Part shown: positions 42,786 through 55,026 of the stretch, in pieces | How the letters are laid out: every line of letters starts with the position of its first letter | Position numbering within the stretch: the first letter of the stretch is position 1 | Origin: Asterella californica | Taxonomy: Eukaryota > Streptophyta > Marchantiopsida > Marchantiales > Aytoniaceae | Assembly (NCBI GenBank): GCA_036924285.1 | Contig: JAYKYS010000018.1 | Location: 558,001 to 622,000 of the forward strand | DNA: 64,000 nt | Direction: 5' to 3' | Translations under genes and position numbers: made by a program | The notes under the pieces: model-generated | Told to the model about the DNA's origin: nothing | What the model saw: the letters and a program-made list of their open reading frames with translations, nothing else | Databases searched by the model: none

Positions 42786-45700
42786 GTATTCACATTAAAA
42801 GTGAAACAATAAGGAAATACTAGAGCTCTACAAACGTATACCCTGTAAGGGATTAGGAATCGGATTCCATGTTTCGTTATCCGTTAGTGCCTTCTAGATC
42901 CGTTAAGGACAAAGAGACTCATGATCAGGACCTGGTACTCTTTATAAATGAAGGCGCATGTTTCTGATCTAGAATGATTCTCTCTTCACTTATCCACATC
43001 GTCCATTGTGGTATGTACCTGGACAGGTTCACTTTATAGAACATCGAAGTTTCGGTATAACAGAAACTGTGCCGAACCTAGCTAGGTAGCTCCGACGTGT
43101 GGCTGATGTTGTCAGGTTGAGTTGATGGCTCAAAGAAAATATCCCCTTGCAACTGAGAAGAGAATGAAGTCATGATCATGAATGGAAGTCTCTCCTCTAT
43201 ACAAATCCAGGTCTTACAGGGTATTCACTTCGAGTTAATGATCATGCATCGATTCTACATTTACTCCTAATATGTACAGTTTAGAACAAGATATGCGCGA
43301 AACTTCATTTGGATTTTTGGATCCAGTACCTTTACGTCCTGACCAAGCTTATAGGTATGGTTTCTCCGAGTCGGAATTCTAAAGGCTGTACAAACCCACA
43401 TAACGTCCTTTGTTTCTGCATTTGCATAACTTAATTACACAGTCGATTTCAAAGGAATAGGAAGATGTTGACTAAATACAGATCTAGAGAAACCAGTTGT
43501 CGTTTATTTCTTCTCTGAAGAGAATTCTCAATGTTCATTCGTGAAAAAGAGACTGATGAACTGACATCTAATATAAAATCAAAGAGTGATGTGATATATG
43601 CAACTTCGAGCAGATTTATTTGGTACATAAGTTATGTGGACTCCAACTCAACAGTACTAACGTGTTTGCCAATTAAGTCTTCGACGTTCGTTCTCTACTC
43701 GACTGCACACGCAACGGGAAATAATGCATAACGTCGAGCTCGTAAAAACACTGCATGCTTATAAACTTGTAACATTTCTAGTACTTATTCTTTACACTCA
43801 CATTCGAGATCATGTAGATTATCTAAGACTTGAACACAGATCTCCAGGTACTCAAATTCCCGTAAGTCCAGCTGACAATCTACAGCCGCCAGTGAAGATA
43901 TGAACTGCTAGGAGAACTAAGCTAAGTAGAATGATTGCGAGCTATCATGGATATGAACATCTTGGGCGCATAAGTTGGAAAGGACTTTACAGGGAAGGCG
44001 GAAATGCACTCTGGACTACCTCTGTGAAGTCCTCAGGCTGACGACCTTGTCCACAGGACAAGGTCTTCAGAACGTCCGTTCAAGTTAACGCTTAGCCTAG
44101 CTTAATATCATGTCATAAGGTTGAGGAAATTGCAGATGAAGTTGCAGCTGCACCTTGATGGTAACTAGTAGGTACCAACTGTCAGGGTGTCATTATATAT
44201 ATAGAGAACACCCAACGACCATATGAGAGACGATCCCCCAAGTCATGGGTGTAAAGTACGAGTTCATTCGACAGATCGGGCACCAAAGGCCGAAGTCACC
44301 CCAGAACATGGCGCAATCAGAAGAGCGACAACGATGAAACTAAAGAACTTACTGGCCATGGTACCCTGTTCATGTCATGATCATGGGTATGCTAATATGT
44401 TAAAGTTTGCTTATGGAGATGTGGACACTCGTCAAAGATAAAATAATCATGTATAAAGCTTCTATCGATATGCAATGTATGCTTCGCCTTCATCATCTAC
44501 GGCACAAATTCTCGACGATTGCCTGATTATTCACCTGTCTTGACCTGACAACCATGTTCATGAATCATGACTTAATCACCTTCCCATTGCAACAGGCGTG
44601 AAATCAACATAAACCTAGATTATCAACTACCTGTACAATCATGAGTACATGCTTTCAGCTCTGAGATAGTGGAGAATCACGTTGAAATAGCCCGTGCTCT
44701 ATAGCTACCACAGGGAGGCGAAGCCTTCCAAGGACATTCAGTTTGGTTGAACTCCTGACTGTGTGCACATTCGATTCGATCTGTTAATCTCCAGCTTTTA
44801 TGCTCAAGTACGTGTTGACTTCCCAGCGTCAGAAACTCTCATGCCTCACGATTCACGATTGTCGATCATCTTTGAGACTTTGACTCACTCCCGAGAGCAG
44901 ATAATAACTGCGTCATGCCTGATCAGCAGCCTTTCCGTAGAGTGGGTTAAATGCATAATCTTTGCGGTATTTTTGGTACAAGTCAACGTTGTCAAGCCCA
45001 CTTGATGCGATTAATTGAAGACTTTTGACTAGAGGAGGATGTGTGTGACTGGCGGCGTGAATGCGGACATTGTTGCGCGGAGAACATTCTAGTCCTGTGT
45101 ATATGCAGTAACCAGTTATACAACGCCGAAGCCCCCTCTTTGCGCACTGATCTAGCTAGCACAGGAACTCCACCAAATGCAGCTCATGATAATCCTTTGC
45201 TTCTTCAGGACGATATCGATCGTCGAGGGAGGACAGCGAAAGTTACCCATTACGGTGTAGCTCCAGGGAGTTAAAGCTTGCAAACCGTATCGGCTGTTCA
45301 ACGTTAGCTATATTTCATCATATTCCAACCTCAAGCCTTCTCTAATTCAGATATCGGGAATTTGTAGGTTTTCGATATCGATGACGTACAACGAGTCATC
45401 GCAAACCCATAAGTAAGTAAACTATGGTGAGAAACGAGATCGATGTGCCTCCAATACAGTACGCGTACGATGCAATGTTACATACGATATTGATAGGTTC
45501 AAACGTGAAGTGTAACGCTTTATATATCACAGTATGCTCGAAACTTCAAGCACCGGGGTTTGATTTACAGTTTGAAAGATGCAACGCTTGATCATGAGAC
45601 ATCAAGGCCTTGATCCAGAGAAATCACAGATTGTGCAGACTAACCAAAATCGCCGCTCCTATGTACAAAAGACTCTGCTCTAATGACACACACGTTGCCA

Positions 45701-46094
45701 AACAAAAATTCAGACAGACATAATCATCCCAGCTCAGTGAGCCGTTATGTCATCATCTGAGACTGTTTTCACGATTTGAGCATGGACTTGTAAAACTGTA
45801 CAGCTATCGTCCACGATTGCTCTTGAATCACACGAAGCGATTAAAATGTAAGCTTGACTGCATGCCTGACTATTATTCATTCGAATTCTCGTGCTAACTA
45901 ACTAACAACTAGCCATAATTTCTGCTCTACTGCACGGCTTCCAGTTGTTGACGCAAATAGAGCCTGCTCACAGTGATCATGAACAGCATATGTATGCTCT
46001 CTTTCTGAGCAACTTCATCTGACGAACTCACTGATCATTGAACTCCAATATAACGGACAGACTGGTTGCTGTTTCTGGCTTTAGTTACTTAAGT
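42786..46094. other. Intergenic region 3' of the WRKY gene, no gene seen
   Basis: No coding region, RNA gene or TE could be supported. A 10-bp hairpin (GACCTTGTCC aca GGACAAGGTC) is at about 44.04 kb. The bases just below 46095 should hold the WRKY 3' UTR. Confidence 0.55.
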
Positions 46095-48900
46095 TCACAT
46101 CGAGCGTGATCCTGTGTCTTTCTTGGCCGCAGTTATCGGCAATCCATGTCCAGCTAGTGCATTTTGGAGAGCTTCTCCTAAGCTCGAATTGTTGGAACCA
46201 ACCAGCGTCCCATTAGATTGAGAGCTAAGAATGGAAGTAATTGCAGCAGCCAAGGCCGCTGTAAAGTTGGGATCGGCAGTGATTGCTGCTGTTGCCGCTG
46301 TAACACTGTCAGCCAGCACAGTTTGCGGTGCTCGTGCAGTGTTCCCACCCTGCGACTGAACAGTAAGGGGATTTGTCGCATACATTTGGAAAGCACCTCC
46401 AGGTGATGGCTTCGCTGCCCCGTAATAAGAAGACTGTACTTGGGCCATGATCGAGGGCCCATGATGCATCTGTATACCGCTTGGCGCCATGGACAAATTG
46501 TAGCCTGGTAACCGAGATCCATTAGCAACATCCAAATGCATTTGACTGGCGGCTGGATTGTTCGTAAGATCCAGAGTGATGGTAGGGAAGGGTGCTGAGG
46601 CGGATATGATCGGCATAGAGTGAGTCCCCAAGTTGAAGTTATCACTACCTAGGGCGCCATCTACCCTGTCACTGCTGGAAGTAGATCCCAAGAGCAGCAT
46701 ACCTGCTGCAGCAGAGGTGGTAGACGCCATGGCCACTGCAGCTGCTGGAAGTGGATGACTGTGTGTGCCTTCGTAGGTTGTAGTTAAGATCGATCGGTCT
46801 TCAGCACATCTTTGCACCTGCTTGCGAACAGGGCAGCCTGGGGCTACAGTGCACCGATAGTACGCTCGAGGACATGGGTTCCCTTTGGCAAGCTTCTGAC
46901 CATACTTCCGCCATTGACATCCGTCGTTCATCTGCAGGCATTCACCAGCAGCTCTCTTTATAAGAATAAAGTCGGAAAGATAATCCAAGTATCAATACAC
47001 CTATGGACATATCATGATGATAATTAAATGTAATAATTTTGGCATAGTGAAATCAAGAATCTTCGTGTGATTACCGTGGGTGCATCTGTTCGACTTCGTA
47101 CTGAGACACGGGCATTGCGAACAGAAGTATCTTGTAAGACGGACTTCATTCGCTTGTTCGGAGGCCATCCGTTCTGCTCTAACTGTTCCGGCACAGAGGG
47201 TTCTTCCTGTGAGGAGGAATCCCGAGCTTCTGAAACGAATTCTCTCCCTGCAGTAAACGCTCCCGGATCATGAGATTGAGACTCATCCTTGTACGCTCGG
47301 AACCTATTTGTAGGACCCTTGTCTGTATCCACTGGAACGACAGTAGGCACTGCTTGCACAATTATCTTCTCACTGGTGTTGACTTCCAGTTTAACTTCCC
47401 CAGGGCTCAATTGTTTCTCGCCTTGATTAGACCTTTTGGTTGACCGGGAAGAAGCCTGGGCGCTGCCAGCCGGTGTGGGGCTACGAGATCGCTCACTTCC
47501 AGCAGAATTGGAGGACGGCTCAGCAGTGAAACTTCTCTCCGGACTTGCCGGTTGCGCGTGCCCATTTTCCTGCAAAGTTTCTGCACTGGATGCTGCAGCT
47601 TGCTGAACCTGCGCATGCAACGAGTTTTATTAGAGTTGAGATTGTGAACCTAAGCATCAATACGCGTCTCGGAAAGCTATCTTCTTCATATCCAAACAGG
47701 ACTTTATTTTATGCGTACTGAATACATGTTTAGGTTTAATCCGTACCTGACTAAGTTTCGTAGATTTCACTGCGTCATGCTCTTGCTGCTGAGCAACAGC
47801 AGTAACTAAATGCTGGTGTAGAGCGTTATACTCGGCTGTCATAAGGTTTAGCATTTTTCTCATCTGTTGGTTCTCGTCTACCATGCGCTCCATTTCGGTT
47901 CTCGTTCTCTTCAGCTGATCCCAAATGACAAGACAAAAATCAGATCCGTGAATCTGTTGAACAACACATTGTAAAAACCTTTCGAACACAATACTAGTCC
48001 AAGAAGAAAAGCGGTGAGTCTAGCAAGGGCTTCTCTTCAGTAGAACTTTGGTCGATCCCCATTCCACTGTTTATTAATTACGCTCGGTGATTGTCATCTG
48101 CTTCTTGGGTTCATCTCCAAACTTACAAGATATTTCTCGGACCTGGGGGATGATCATGAAGGCATGGACATCGGAGCAGTTACACCGATGCACCCAACGA
48201 AATCTGATCATGCATTTGATAGATTCAAGAACTAACCTGATTATGGAGGTCCGAGTCAATTTGGGATGGACCCTGGGGAGATAATGGAGGAGATCCATCT
48301 ACCACTGTTGGCCGATCGTTGGAACCGTTGCGAAGATTCATTGGTTGCCGGTTCTGCATGCCGTAAGCAAGAAGTTCAGAATTATCTCTTAACCAAGAGT
48401 GATGGAGTCATGGCACGTACCATGAGCTTGCAAGTGCATCTCAATTGCAATCGAGGTGTTCATATTCTACATAACTGTAAGAAATTGAGCTCAGCCTCCG
48501 TCGAGATTCACTTCTACTTTTCACACTAATACATGTCCTTCTCAGCCATGTACACAATCCGCCGTCGGATGAATCGTCTGCTCTCAAATCGTTAGCCTCA
48601 AAGCCCATAACTTCGAATTCTTCAGTCAAGACTGTGCATTCGTACCTCGTTTTCCAAAAACTGCTGTGTCGTCCTCGGCGCGTCTGTGTGTCTCTGATTG
48701 GTGGACAAACTAATGAACTGAGATGCCACCGTTGCAGTGTCTGGGGCACGGGAATGTTTTGGACTCTCAGTCTCCAATGTGTTAGCCATAGCGCTGCTAA
48801 TGTCAAGAGGCAAAGCCACAGAACGTTCAATCCGCTGGGAACGTAACCGCTCGCTATTCGTCGTTACTGTACTTCGAGATTCGTCGGTGCTCAGGCGCAT
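46095..48900 (-). CDS. WRKY transcription factor, group IIb, five exons
   Basis: Model: complement(join(46095..46931, 47075..47608, 47747..47914, 48237..48353, 48646..48900)), 636 residues. All introns are phase 0 with GT-AG ends (donors GAG|GTACGA, CAG|GTTAGT, CAG|GTACGG, ACG|GTAATC). The start is the first ATG after an in-frame TAG. Exon 3 encodes a leucine-zipper-like helix ([27 protein letters not shown]) typical of group IIb. Exon 4 is Ser/Pro-rich with a basic NKRMKS. Exon 5 starts at [19 protein letters not shown] and completes a CX5CX23HXH zinc finger. The C-terminal [17 protein letters not shown] helix is another IIb hallmark. It should bind W-box DNA (TTGAC[C/T]) in the nucleus. The V-type intron expected at KQ|VQR is absent. 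Confidence 0.93.
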
Positions 48901-50671
48901 ACTAAGCTTTATCTGCGCTATGGTATCGGAATGAATCTAACGGGGAGGTGATCAAAAAAGAAAGTGCGTCTATGATAATTGGGCTCCACCTCGAAATTAC
49001 CAGAGCATATATCAAGAAACTGAAAAGTTTGGAACTTTCAGGTTCAACGAATGCAGGGAAATCCAGCTTGAGCTGAGAATTTGATTGAAGTTTGGAAATT
49101 ATGATTCAGAGAGTTTCAAACCCAGCGGCCCGGACAGTTCTTCCGCCGAGTACGATAACTAACTACTTAAGGGGACGACATAGCGATACGATAGCGACAG
49201 GGACGTAGACTGCGAGTTTCCTAGCTGGCTTGCAACTGCAAACTGCTACTGCTGTAATGCTTTTGTTGCCTGGCACGCCAGTACGTGTAGTGGGTGAAAG
49301 AACGTCGGAAGCTCAAGATGTGAAGTGTGGAAAGTTCTCAGTGCTGAGGCTTTTACATACGACGACTTCCGCGCGCCATCCAGGGCTGATAAGACCAGGG
49401 CGTGCTGAAGCTCGTCAACGCGTTCTTCGCGCGGGTAATACACTATGTAGAACTAATAAAGTTTTAACCTGGATGACATGAAGGATTTGGTCAGCTAGGT
49501 CGATTCGAGACTCGGGTCACGGTTGTGCATATTCTCATGCCTCACACGAAGACATGCTCTCAGGCTCTACTAGCTCAATGAGTAGAAATTAGTTTCCACG
49601 GACAAAATCCGGTACGATCAGGTGGCACGTTGTCAACTTCACTGAATAGTGCCGACCTCCTCCTTTTACCTCTCGTTTCCTTTTTACAGTTACAATTTTA
49701 GCTTCTGTGGACTTTCACACCTGTCTGTCTCATCCTTCGACAAATGGTTTCGTCTTTGATGTACATCACTGGGCCAGTGCCTATGCTGTTACAAACTGGT
49801 CGTACAAGTTGCTTGACTCAAAGGATTGGTCAATGACTCTGATGTACGAAAGTGTTACTGGGCCAACGGTAGTCAAGATCTTAAGGGAAAGTCTCCCTCA
49901 TGCTGTCAAATTCTTAGTAAGGGATTATGTTGGAAGTAGACTGTGACGCACAGCCGGTACAAACTTCGATGTACTTAACAACGTGTCGTTAGCACTGTTT
50001 CCTCAAACCGTTGGCAGCACGATCTACTGGATATATACAAGAAAATTTATGGTTTCTTCTACAAATTATTTCCGTGCTTGCTAAATACTGGCCTGTTGAT
50101 CATCAGTGTATACGTGGTTCATTTACCTGACTTTTGATTCGTAATACCTACTATTTTTCTTTTTCTTTTCTTCTTTGATGGGTCATATATATGATACCTC
50201 TTATTCTTTTTATTTTTTCTCCCCTGATCTGTTATTCGCCTTTACCGCAGCCAGAAGTACAAACCTTCAAAGGAAGGAGTCTGGAGCTAGAAAAGAGAAA
50301 AGTGTATGTTTGCTTTGTTTCCATTCGGATCCTTCTTTCCCTTGTAAGGCTGGATGGGGTCTTCCATCCGTTAGCTATTCATTGCGTCGCGCGTTCACCT
50401 TTATATGTTTGCTTTTCAAAGCGAGGACCAGAATCACCAGATAAGGAACTCCCTTGTCTGTATTCACCACAAACACCAAAGCTTACAAGTGCCACATCTT
50501 CAGCACGTAATCGTATCCTTACGTGGTTTCCAGCGACATCATGTGACTGGAAGGAGGTTTCTTCTTTGTCGGAACAGAGTGGCGGAAGCTGCTTTAGAAA
50601 ACGTTGCGGGCTCCAAGAGTAATGTGGGGACTTGGCAGTGAAGGATCCTGTCTTCTTCAGTGCTGGGAAGG
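48901..50671. other. Upstream region of the WRKY gene and intergenic DNA
   Basis: No gene supported. The open plus-strand frame at 50191-50622 has a hydrophobic start but lies in a stretch (50.34-50.40 kb) resembling 25.59-25.65 kb, so it is more likely repeat DNA. No clear W-box of the TTGACC/T form was found near the WRKY start by eye. Confidence 0.5.
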
Positions 50672-50681
50672 GTGAAAACTT

Positions 50682-50771
50682 CAGAAAACTTCTTCCTCAG
50701 TCCGCTGTGGCAACTGTCGATCTTCGCAAGTCCCCCTAAGTTAAAAATGTCTTCCTCAGTCCCCTAACCGG
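50682..50771 (+). repeat. MULE left terminal inverted repeat
   Basis: About 90 bp matching the reverse complement of 60726-60815. The core GTGGCAACTGTCGATCTTCG is identical in both. The block TCTTCCTCAGTC occurs twice within each repeat. Confidence 0.92.
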
Positions 50772-51134
50772 ATGCCGGCGGTTTTGGTTCCCGGCTGTTA
50801 CGGTTTAGGTTGAATCGCAGTCGGCGAATGACTGCACGGGCACGGGCACTGTAATGAGAAGTGAATATTAGAAACAGGGCAGTGGAGAGCGATTGAAGAT
50901 GAGAGTGACAATCTTCGGGAAGACAGGAGACAAAAAACAAGTGTTCACGTGGATGTGAGGTAGCATGAAATTGTGCTTGAACCTCTTCTAACAGTGTAGT
51001 GAAACAGCAGTGATTCGAGGCTCGAGAGTAGCAATCTTGTCTGAATCAAAAGCGGGAGAGCTTGAGAGACTCTTGAGCAGGAGAGCTTGAGCGCGTTGAA
51101 TCGAAGGTGGGAGAGCTTGAGAGATTGAGTAGAG

Positions 51135-51970
51135 GTGCACCTCGAATTATTTGAAATCGCTGCGTCTGCTTCAATGTGTTCGTTGGCAGAACTTGAAGAG
51201 TGTATCAGTAACATGCCTTGCATGTGGATGGTTGCTTCTATTCAGCGTATAATCAAAAATCGGAAGTGGAGTTCTGTATCGTATGCGGCTTGTAATTTTC
51301 CAAGGTGTTTCAAACAAGTGGTAGAACATGCACAGACCTCATCAAGCTCTGTTAGGAAAGTGCTATATTTCAATCAATCGTACCGGACAATAGGAAGACT
51401 TGGTACGCTTGTGGTCAGAGGAGAAGTAGAAGACAATATCAATTCCATTTAAGATTGATTGATTATAGTGTAAGTGATTGTCCAGAGGCAGCATTACCCA
51501 TAGCTATTGTGTGGAGTATTGGAGAGAAACTATTAAGGATCACTGCAGAAGAGTTTGAAAAGCTATCCTCGGATGAGCAAGATAGCATTTTCAACGCTGT
51601 TTGCAAGAAGAAATGGCGTTTCAAAATAGGTATGAACATGAAGCAGAATCGGTTTACAGTGTTCGACGTGGAGCAAGAGATAGAGGAGTCAGACGAGTTC
51701 GAAGACGCTATAGAAGATCTTGCCACTGCCATGGATAGTGTAACATTATATCTTTCCTTAGAAAGTGAAATGTCTACAGTGGATAATACTGCGGAGCTTG
51801 TTGAGATAGAGCGTTTACACTATCGGGTAGTGGCACTGGTTGAAAAATCAGAAGAGACTGAACAAAGCTTAGAAGGTATTGCTCGGGATTTGCATGCTGT
51901 AACGACAAGAGAAAGAAGAACTGTTGGAGTTAGTAGAGGCACTACGGAAACTGAAAGAGTTGTAGGATGA
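51135..51970 (+). pseudogene. RPA70 C-domain-like gene carried by the MULE
   Basis: Two consecutive frames, 51135-51452 and 51455-51970. The first has WMVASIQRIIKNRKWSSVSY followed by AACNFPRCFKQVVE, like the start of the DNA-binding domain C of replication protein A large subunit with part of its zinc ribbon. The second has AIVWSIGEKLLRITAEEFEK, LSSDEQDSIFNAVCKKKWRF and KIGMNMKQNRFTVFDVE, matching the second half of that OB fold. A Glu-rich helical tail follows. RPA binds single-stranded DNA in replication and repair. The zinc ribbon is incomplete and a TAA/frame change (or a short intron near 51452) separates the halves. It may be captured from the host or a functional accessory gene of the element. 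Family assignment is from pattern memory. Confidence 0.45.
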
Positions 51971-52159
51971 GCTGTAAATCGAACCAAGCGTTAACGGTTC
52001 ATCGATTTATAATAAAGTTGAATTGAATGCAGTTCTCATATCTGAATTGGTTGACGTTGTGCTTTTGAGAAAAAACTAATAATCTTTGCTCCCAGTTCAT
52101 GTCACCTATCATGAACACCCCTTCCGAAACATACCCTAATGGACGATTCATCCCTTCCG

Positions 52160-52660
52160 AGAGACGATACATACCTGTTTTGCCTCTCGTGCCGTTTGGA
52201 AACATACCCAAGTAGGCAAAAGTAGGTGAAACAAGTATGTTTTGTCCACTCCAGAGGCGAGACATACCTATTTCACCTCTGGAAATATAACCTAGTGGGC
52301 GAAACAGATATGTTTCGCCACTCTGACGAAGGGATAACCTTCCTCATTTTTCACAGTGGACGAAACATCTCTGTTTCGCTCACTGTGAAAAGGATACCCC
52401 TTCACCATTTTTCACAGTGGGCGAAACAGATATGTTTCGCCTCTCTGAAGAAAGGTACCCTTCCTCATTTTTCACAGTGGGCGAAACATCTCTGTTTCGT
52501 CCACTGTGAAAAAGGGTACCCCTTCACCATTTTTCACAGTGGGCGAAACAGATATGTTTCGCCTCTCTAGCGAAGGGGTAACCCTTCCTCATTTTTCACA
52601 GTGGGCGAAACAGATATGTTTCGCACACTGTGAAAAGGGGTACCCCTTCACTATTTTTTC
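52160..52660. repeat. Hairpin-repeat cluster A in the MULE
   Basis: Six clear copies at about 61-bp spacing (cores near 52299, 52364, 52421, 52482, 52545, 52607) of a palindrome around GCGAAACA-GATA-TGTTTCGC or GCGAAACA-TCTC-TGTTTCGC. Weaker copies lie at 52165, 52226 and 52260. Several units extend outward to TTTTTCACAGTG ... CACTGTGAAAA, giving hairpins of about 45 nt. Spacers have the form GGGTACCCCTTC(A/C). No coding potential. Confidence 0.92.
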
Positions 52661-52669
52661 ACCTTAAAT

Positions 52670-53446
52670 ATTAAAATTAAATTTATAAGGTTTCAAAGGA
52701 GAAAAGAGAATATTCTTAGCATACTCAAGTACAGGGTGAAGAAAAAAGAATATTCCTTTCATGCTTGTATACCCATACTTGGAGGTTAACGTCAGATCTG
52801 GAAACCCTAAGAGGTTTAATTGATTTTACAGGTATTTCTGCTTTCAACTTTTGTCCGAGGAACAGATTGACTGTCGTGTTTTTTAACCTCTTAACGTCCA
52901 AGCATGCAATTTTTGCATGATCGATATAGTTTTAATATCATATCTCTTTTGGTTTTGTCCAAATAGGATAAACTTTTAGTGTAAGAGAAATGATTTTGGT
53001 TATCATTTTGACATTACAATACGATAGGAGTACCCTTATTCCTCCATTTTGGCTACAAACCCTCTCTTTAATCATTTTTAGGTAAGGCTAAGTAAAACAC
53101 CTCCGATTTCTAGTGGGAAAATGCTTACAACACACCTCTTTTCACCTTTAATATTTTAAATCCCTCGTTTCTCTTTGTTTTCTTCTGCTTTCCCTCAAAC
53201 AACCCTCCATAGGATAAGCTAGTAAAGTAGTATGTTTCGCTCGGAGATGAAGGGTACTTTCGACAATTTTCTAACAAAATGAATCACATAACACCAAGAG
53301 AATCAAATGAGCATTACAAAAAATAATTGTTTACTAGTAAAAGTTATGGACTTCCTCATATAATATAATATTAATATTATTGTAGATTGAGTGTCTCATT
53401 ATATGAAAAATATCATATAATGGATGGACAAGAAAGAGGAATAGTC
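52670..53446. other. AT-rich MULE interior without a gene
   Basis: No open frame of note. One more half-repeat (AGTATGTTTCGCTCGGAG) lies near 53230. Confidence 0.6.
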
Positions 53447-54880
53447 TCATCGGAGTTTGGGATAGAGATGCATACAAACTTCATGAGGAACGGATCTCCA
53501 TACGACATTTACCTCCTCTTGGGTAATATTGATCCAATAGCTCTTAAGGGCTATAAATGGATCCTGAGCAAAAACTTGTGAATATCTACTCTGCACATAA
53601 GCTGGTGTCTCCTCGGGACTAACACCCCAACGAAGAAGCCAAGGCAACAAAGTGGCTTCTAAATACAACTCTTTATCACTACCATAGTGAAAGGAGAAAA
53701 AAGAGGAAGATGGATAGCATTAAAAGGATGGTTGGTACAGTTTTTTACTGGACTATCATCTATCAACAGAACGTCCCTCGTGCTCAAGTTACGGTGATGA
53801 AGAATAGCAAAATCTTTCAAGTACAAGTGATTCCCGAAGGCAGCTTCTCTCACCGTCTTATATTTAAAACACATGTCTTGAGCGAAAACATGACATACCT
53901 ACAAATGTAAGAAATCTGTATTACAACACATATCTTAGATCAAAAATATAACATATAATACAAAAAGATGATGAAAATATAAACTGAAAATAAGTTCAGA
54001 AGAAGTATCATACCTTCGCTCTTCCAACTCCAGGAGGTAAATAATCAGCCTCCTCCATAGCACGTAGTAACGTTCCCGTGTTTAACAACGTCCGAGAAGT
54101 CCGTAAGATGATATGAAACTTATCTAGACATATCTTCATAAACTGTCTCACTCCACGTCTCGCCACGTATCATATAGACTGCTTCGATGTAGTTTCTACT
54201 ACATATTCTCTCTCACGCACTGGCATCAACTCATGCTCGTTCCTTCCCACTTGGACCAAAAGATCATTCAAATCAAGGATGAAGGTCTTACATCGATTTG
54301 CAGTAGGGTGAACTAGATGAGGGTAGAACTCTTCTGCCGCTCGTATCGTGCTCAATTCCTCTTTCACTATCATAACTTGATACTCGATATGCTCTAGTTC
54401 AACACTTTTAGAATTAAGCTCTTCCTCCTTCCTTTTTATGGCTTCATGGAGTTGATTCAGTCTCGCTATGAGAATAGTCTCATCATCTGCAGATATACAA
54501 TAAATAACTAAGTATAACTCAATTAAAGTAATAAAGTAAAACTAAACTAGAACAAAATAAACAAGTTGAAAAGTTTCAAAGTAAAAGTAAACTCGAACTA
54601 AACCAAACTAAACTATAAACTTTTTACCTGATGAAGGAGGAACATGATGCGAAGACAGAGGGTCTTGCCTAGGAGAAAAGGAGTGCACCGTAGGATCTGA
54701 GAGCACCATTTTAGATGAGAGTTTAATCTATCAATATTGAAACAAAATACTAACCTTATCAATACAAAGAAGTAAATGATAAATTTAAAAACTTCTTACT
54801 TGATGATGGAGTAACATGCTGCGAAGACTGTGGGTCTTGACCATGAGAAAAAGACTCCACTCGAGCTGAAATAGTCATCT
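53447..54880 (-). pseudogene. FCP1/SCP-like HAD phosphatase gene carried by the MULE, with introns
   Basis: Exons on the minus strand: short duplicated exons near 54.87-54.80 and 54.70-54.63 kb, one at 54486-54014 and one at 53898-53447. The large exon begins with a coiled coil (LNQLHEAIKRKEEELNSKSV), then CKTFILDLNDLLVQV, the HAD catalytic motif with the second Asp replaced by Asn (usual DLDxT). After an in-frame TGA (54170-54172) comes RRGVRQFMKICLDKFHIILR and TSRTLLN, the FCP1-type FL...F segment. The last exon has VLLIDDSPVKN and, after a 1-nt shift, LEATLLPWLLRWG. The splice GCGAAG|GTATGA ... TTGTAG|GTATG fits. Family members dephosphorylate RNA polymerase II tail or other Ser/Thr phosphoproteins. 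This copy is probably inactive. Confidence 0.6.
54628..54870 (-). repeat. Tandemly duplicated short exon in the FCP1-like gene
   Basis: The segments at about 54629-54704 and 54799-54868 encode similar peptides (SFSPRQDPLSSHHVPPSS and SFSHGQDPQSSQHVTPSS). Each is flanked by an AG acceptor and GT donor of the same phase (1-1), so either could splice to the exon at 54486. A partial third copy lies at about 54.99-55.02 kb. Confidence 0.65.
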
Positions 54881-55026
54881 TGAAATGTGAGTTAAATCAA
54901 TAAGTATTCAAGGATAATCAACGGAAAATAAGTAAAAGAAAGTAAGTAAAAGAAACCTAAGACAATACTAGAACAAGAAATAAACGTCTTACTCGATGAT
55001 GACTGAAGTCGCCGATCAGAATCCAC

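Noticed and set aside
50191..50622. 143-codon ORF with a hydrophobic N-terminus next to the MULE
   Set aside because: The sequence resembles a dispersed repeat also seen at 25.6 kb, and no domain or conservation is visible.
52160..52660. CRISPR-like array (regular palindromic repeats with short spacers)
   Set aside because: The repeats are imperfect, vary in their centres, the spacers are near-identical rather than unique, there are no cas genes and the setting is a eukaryotic transposon.
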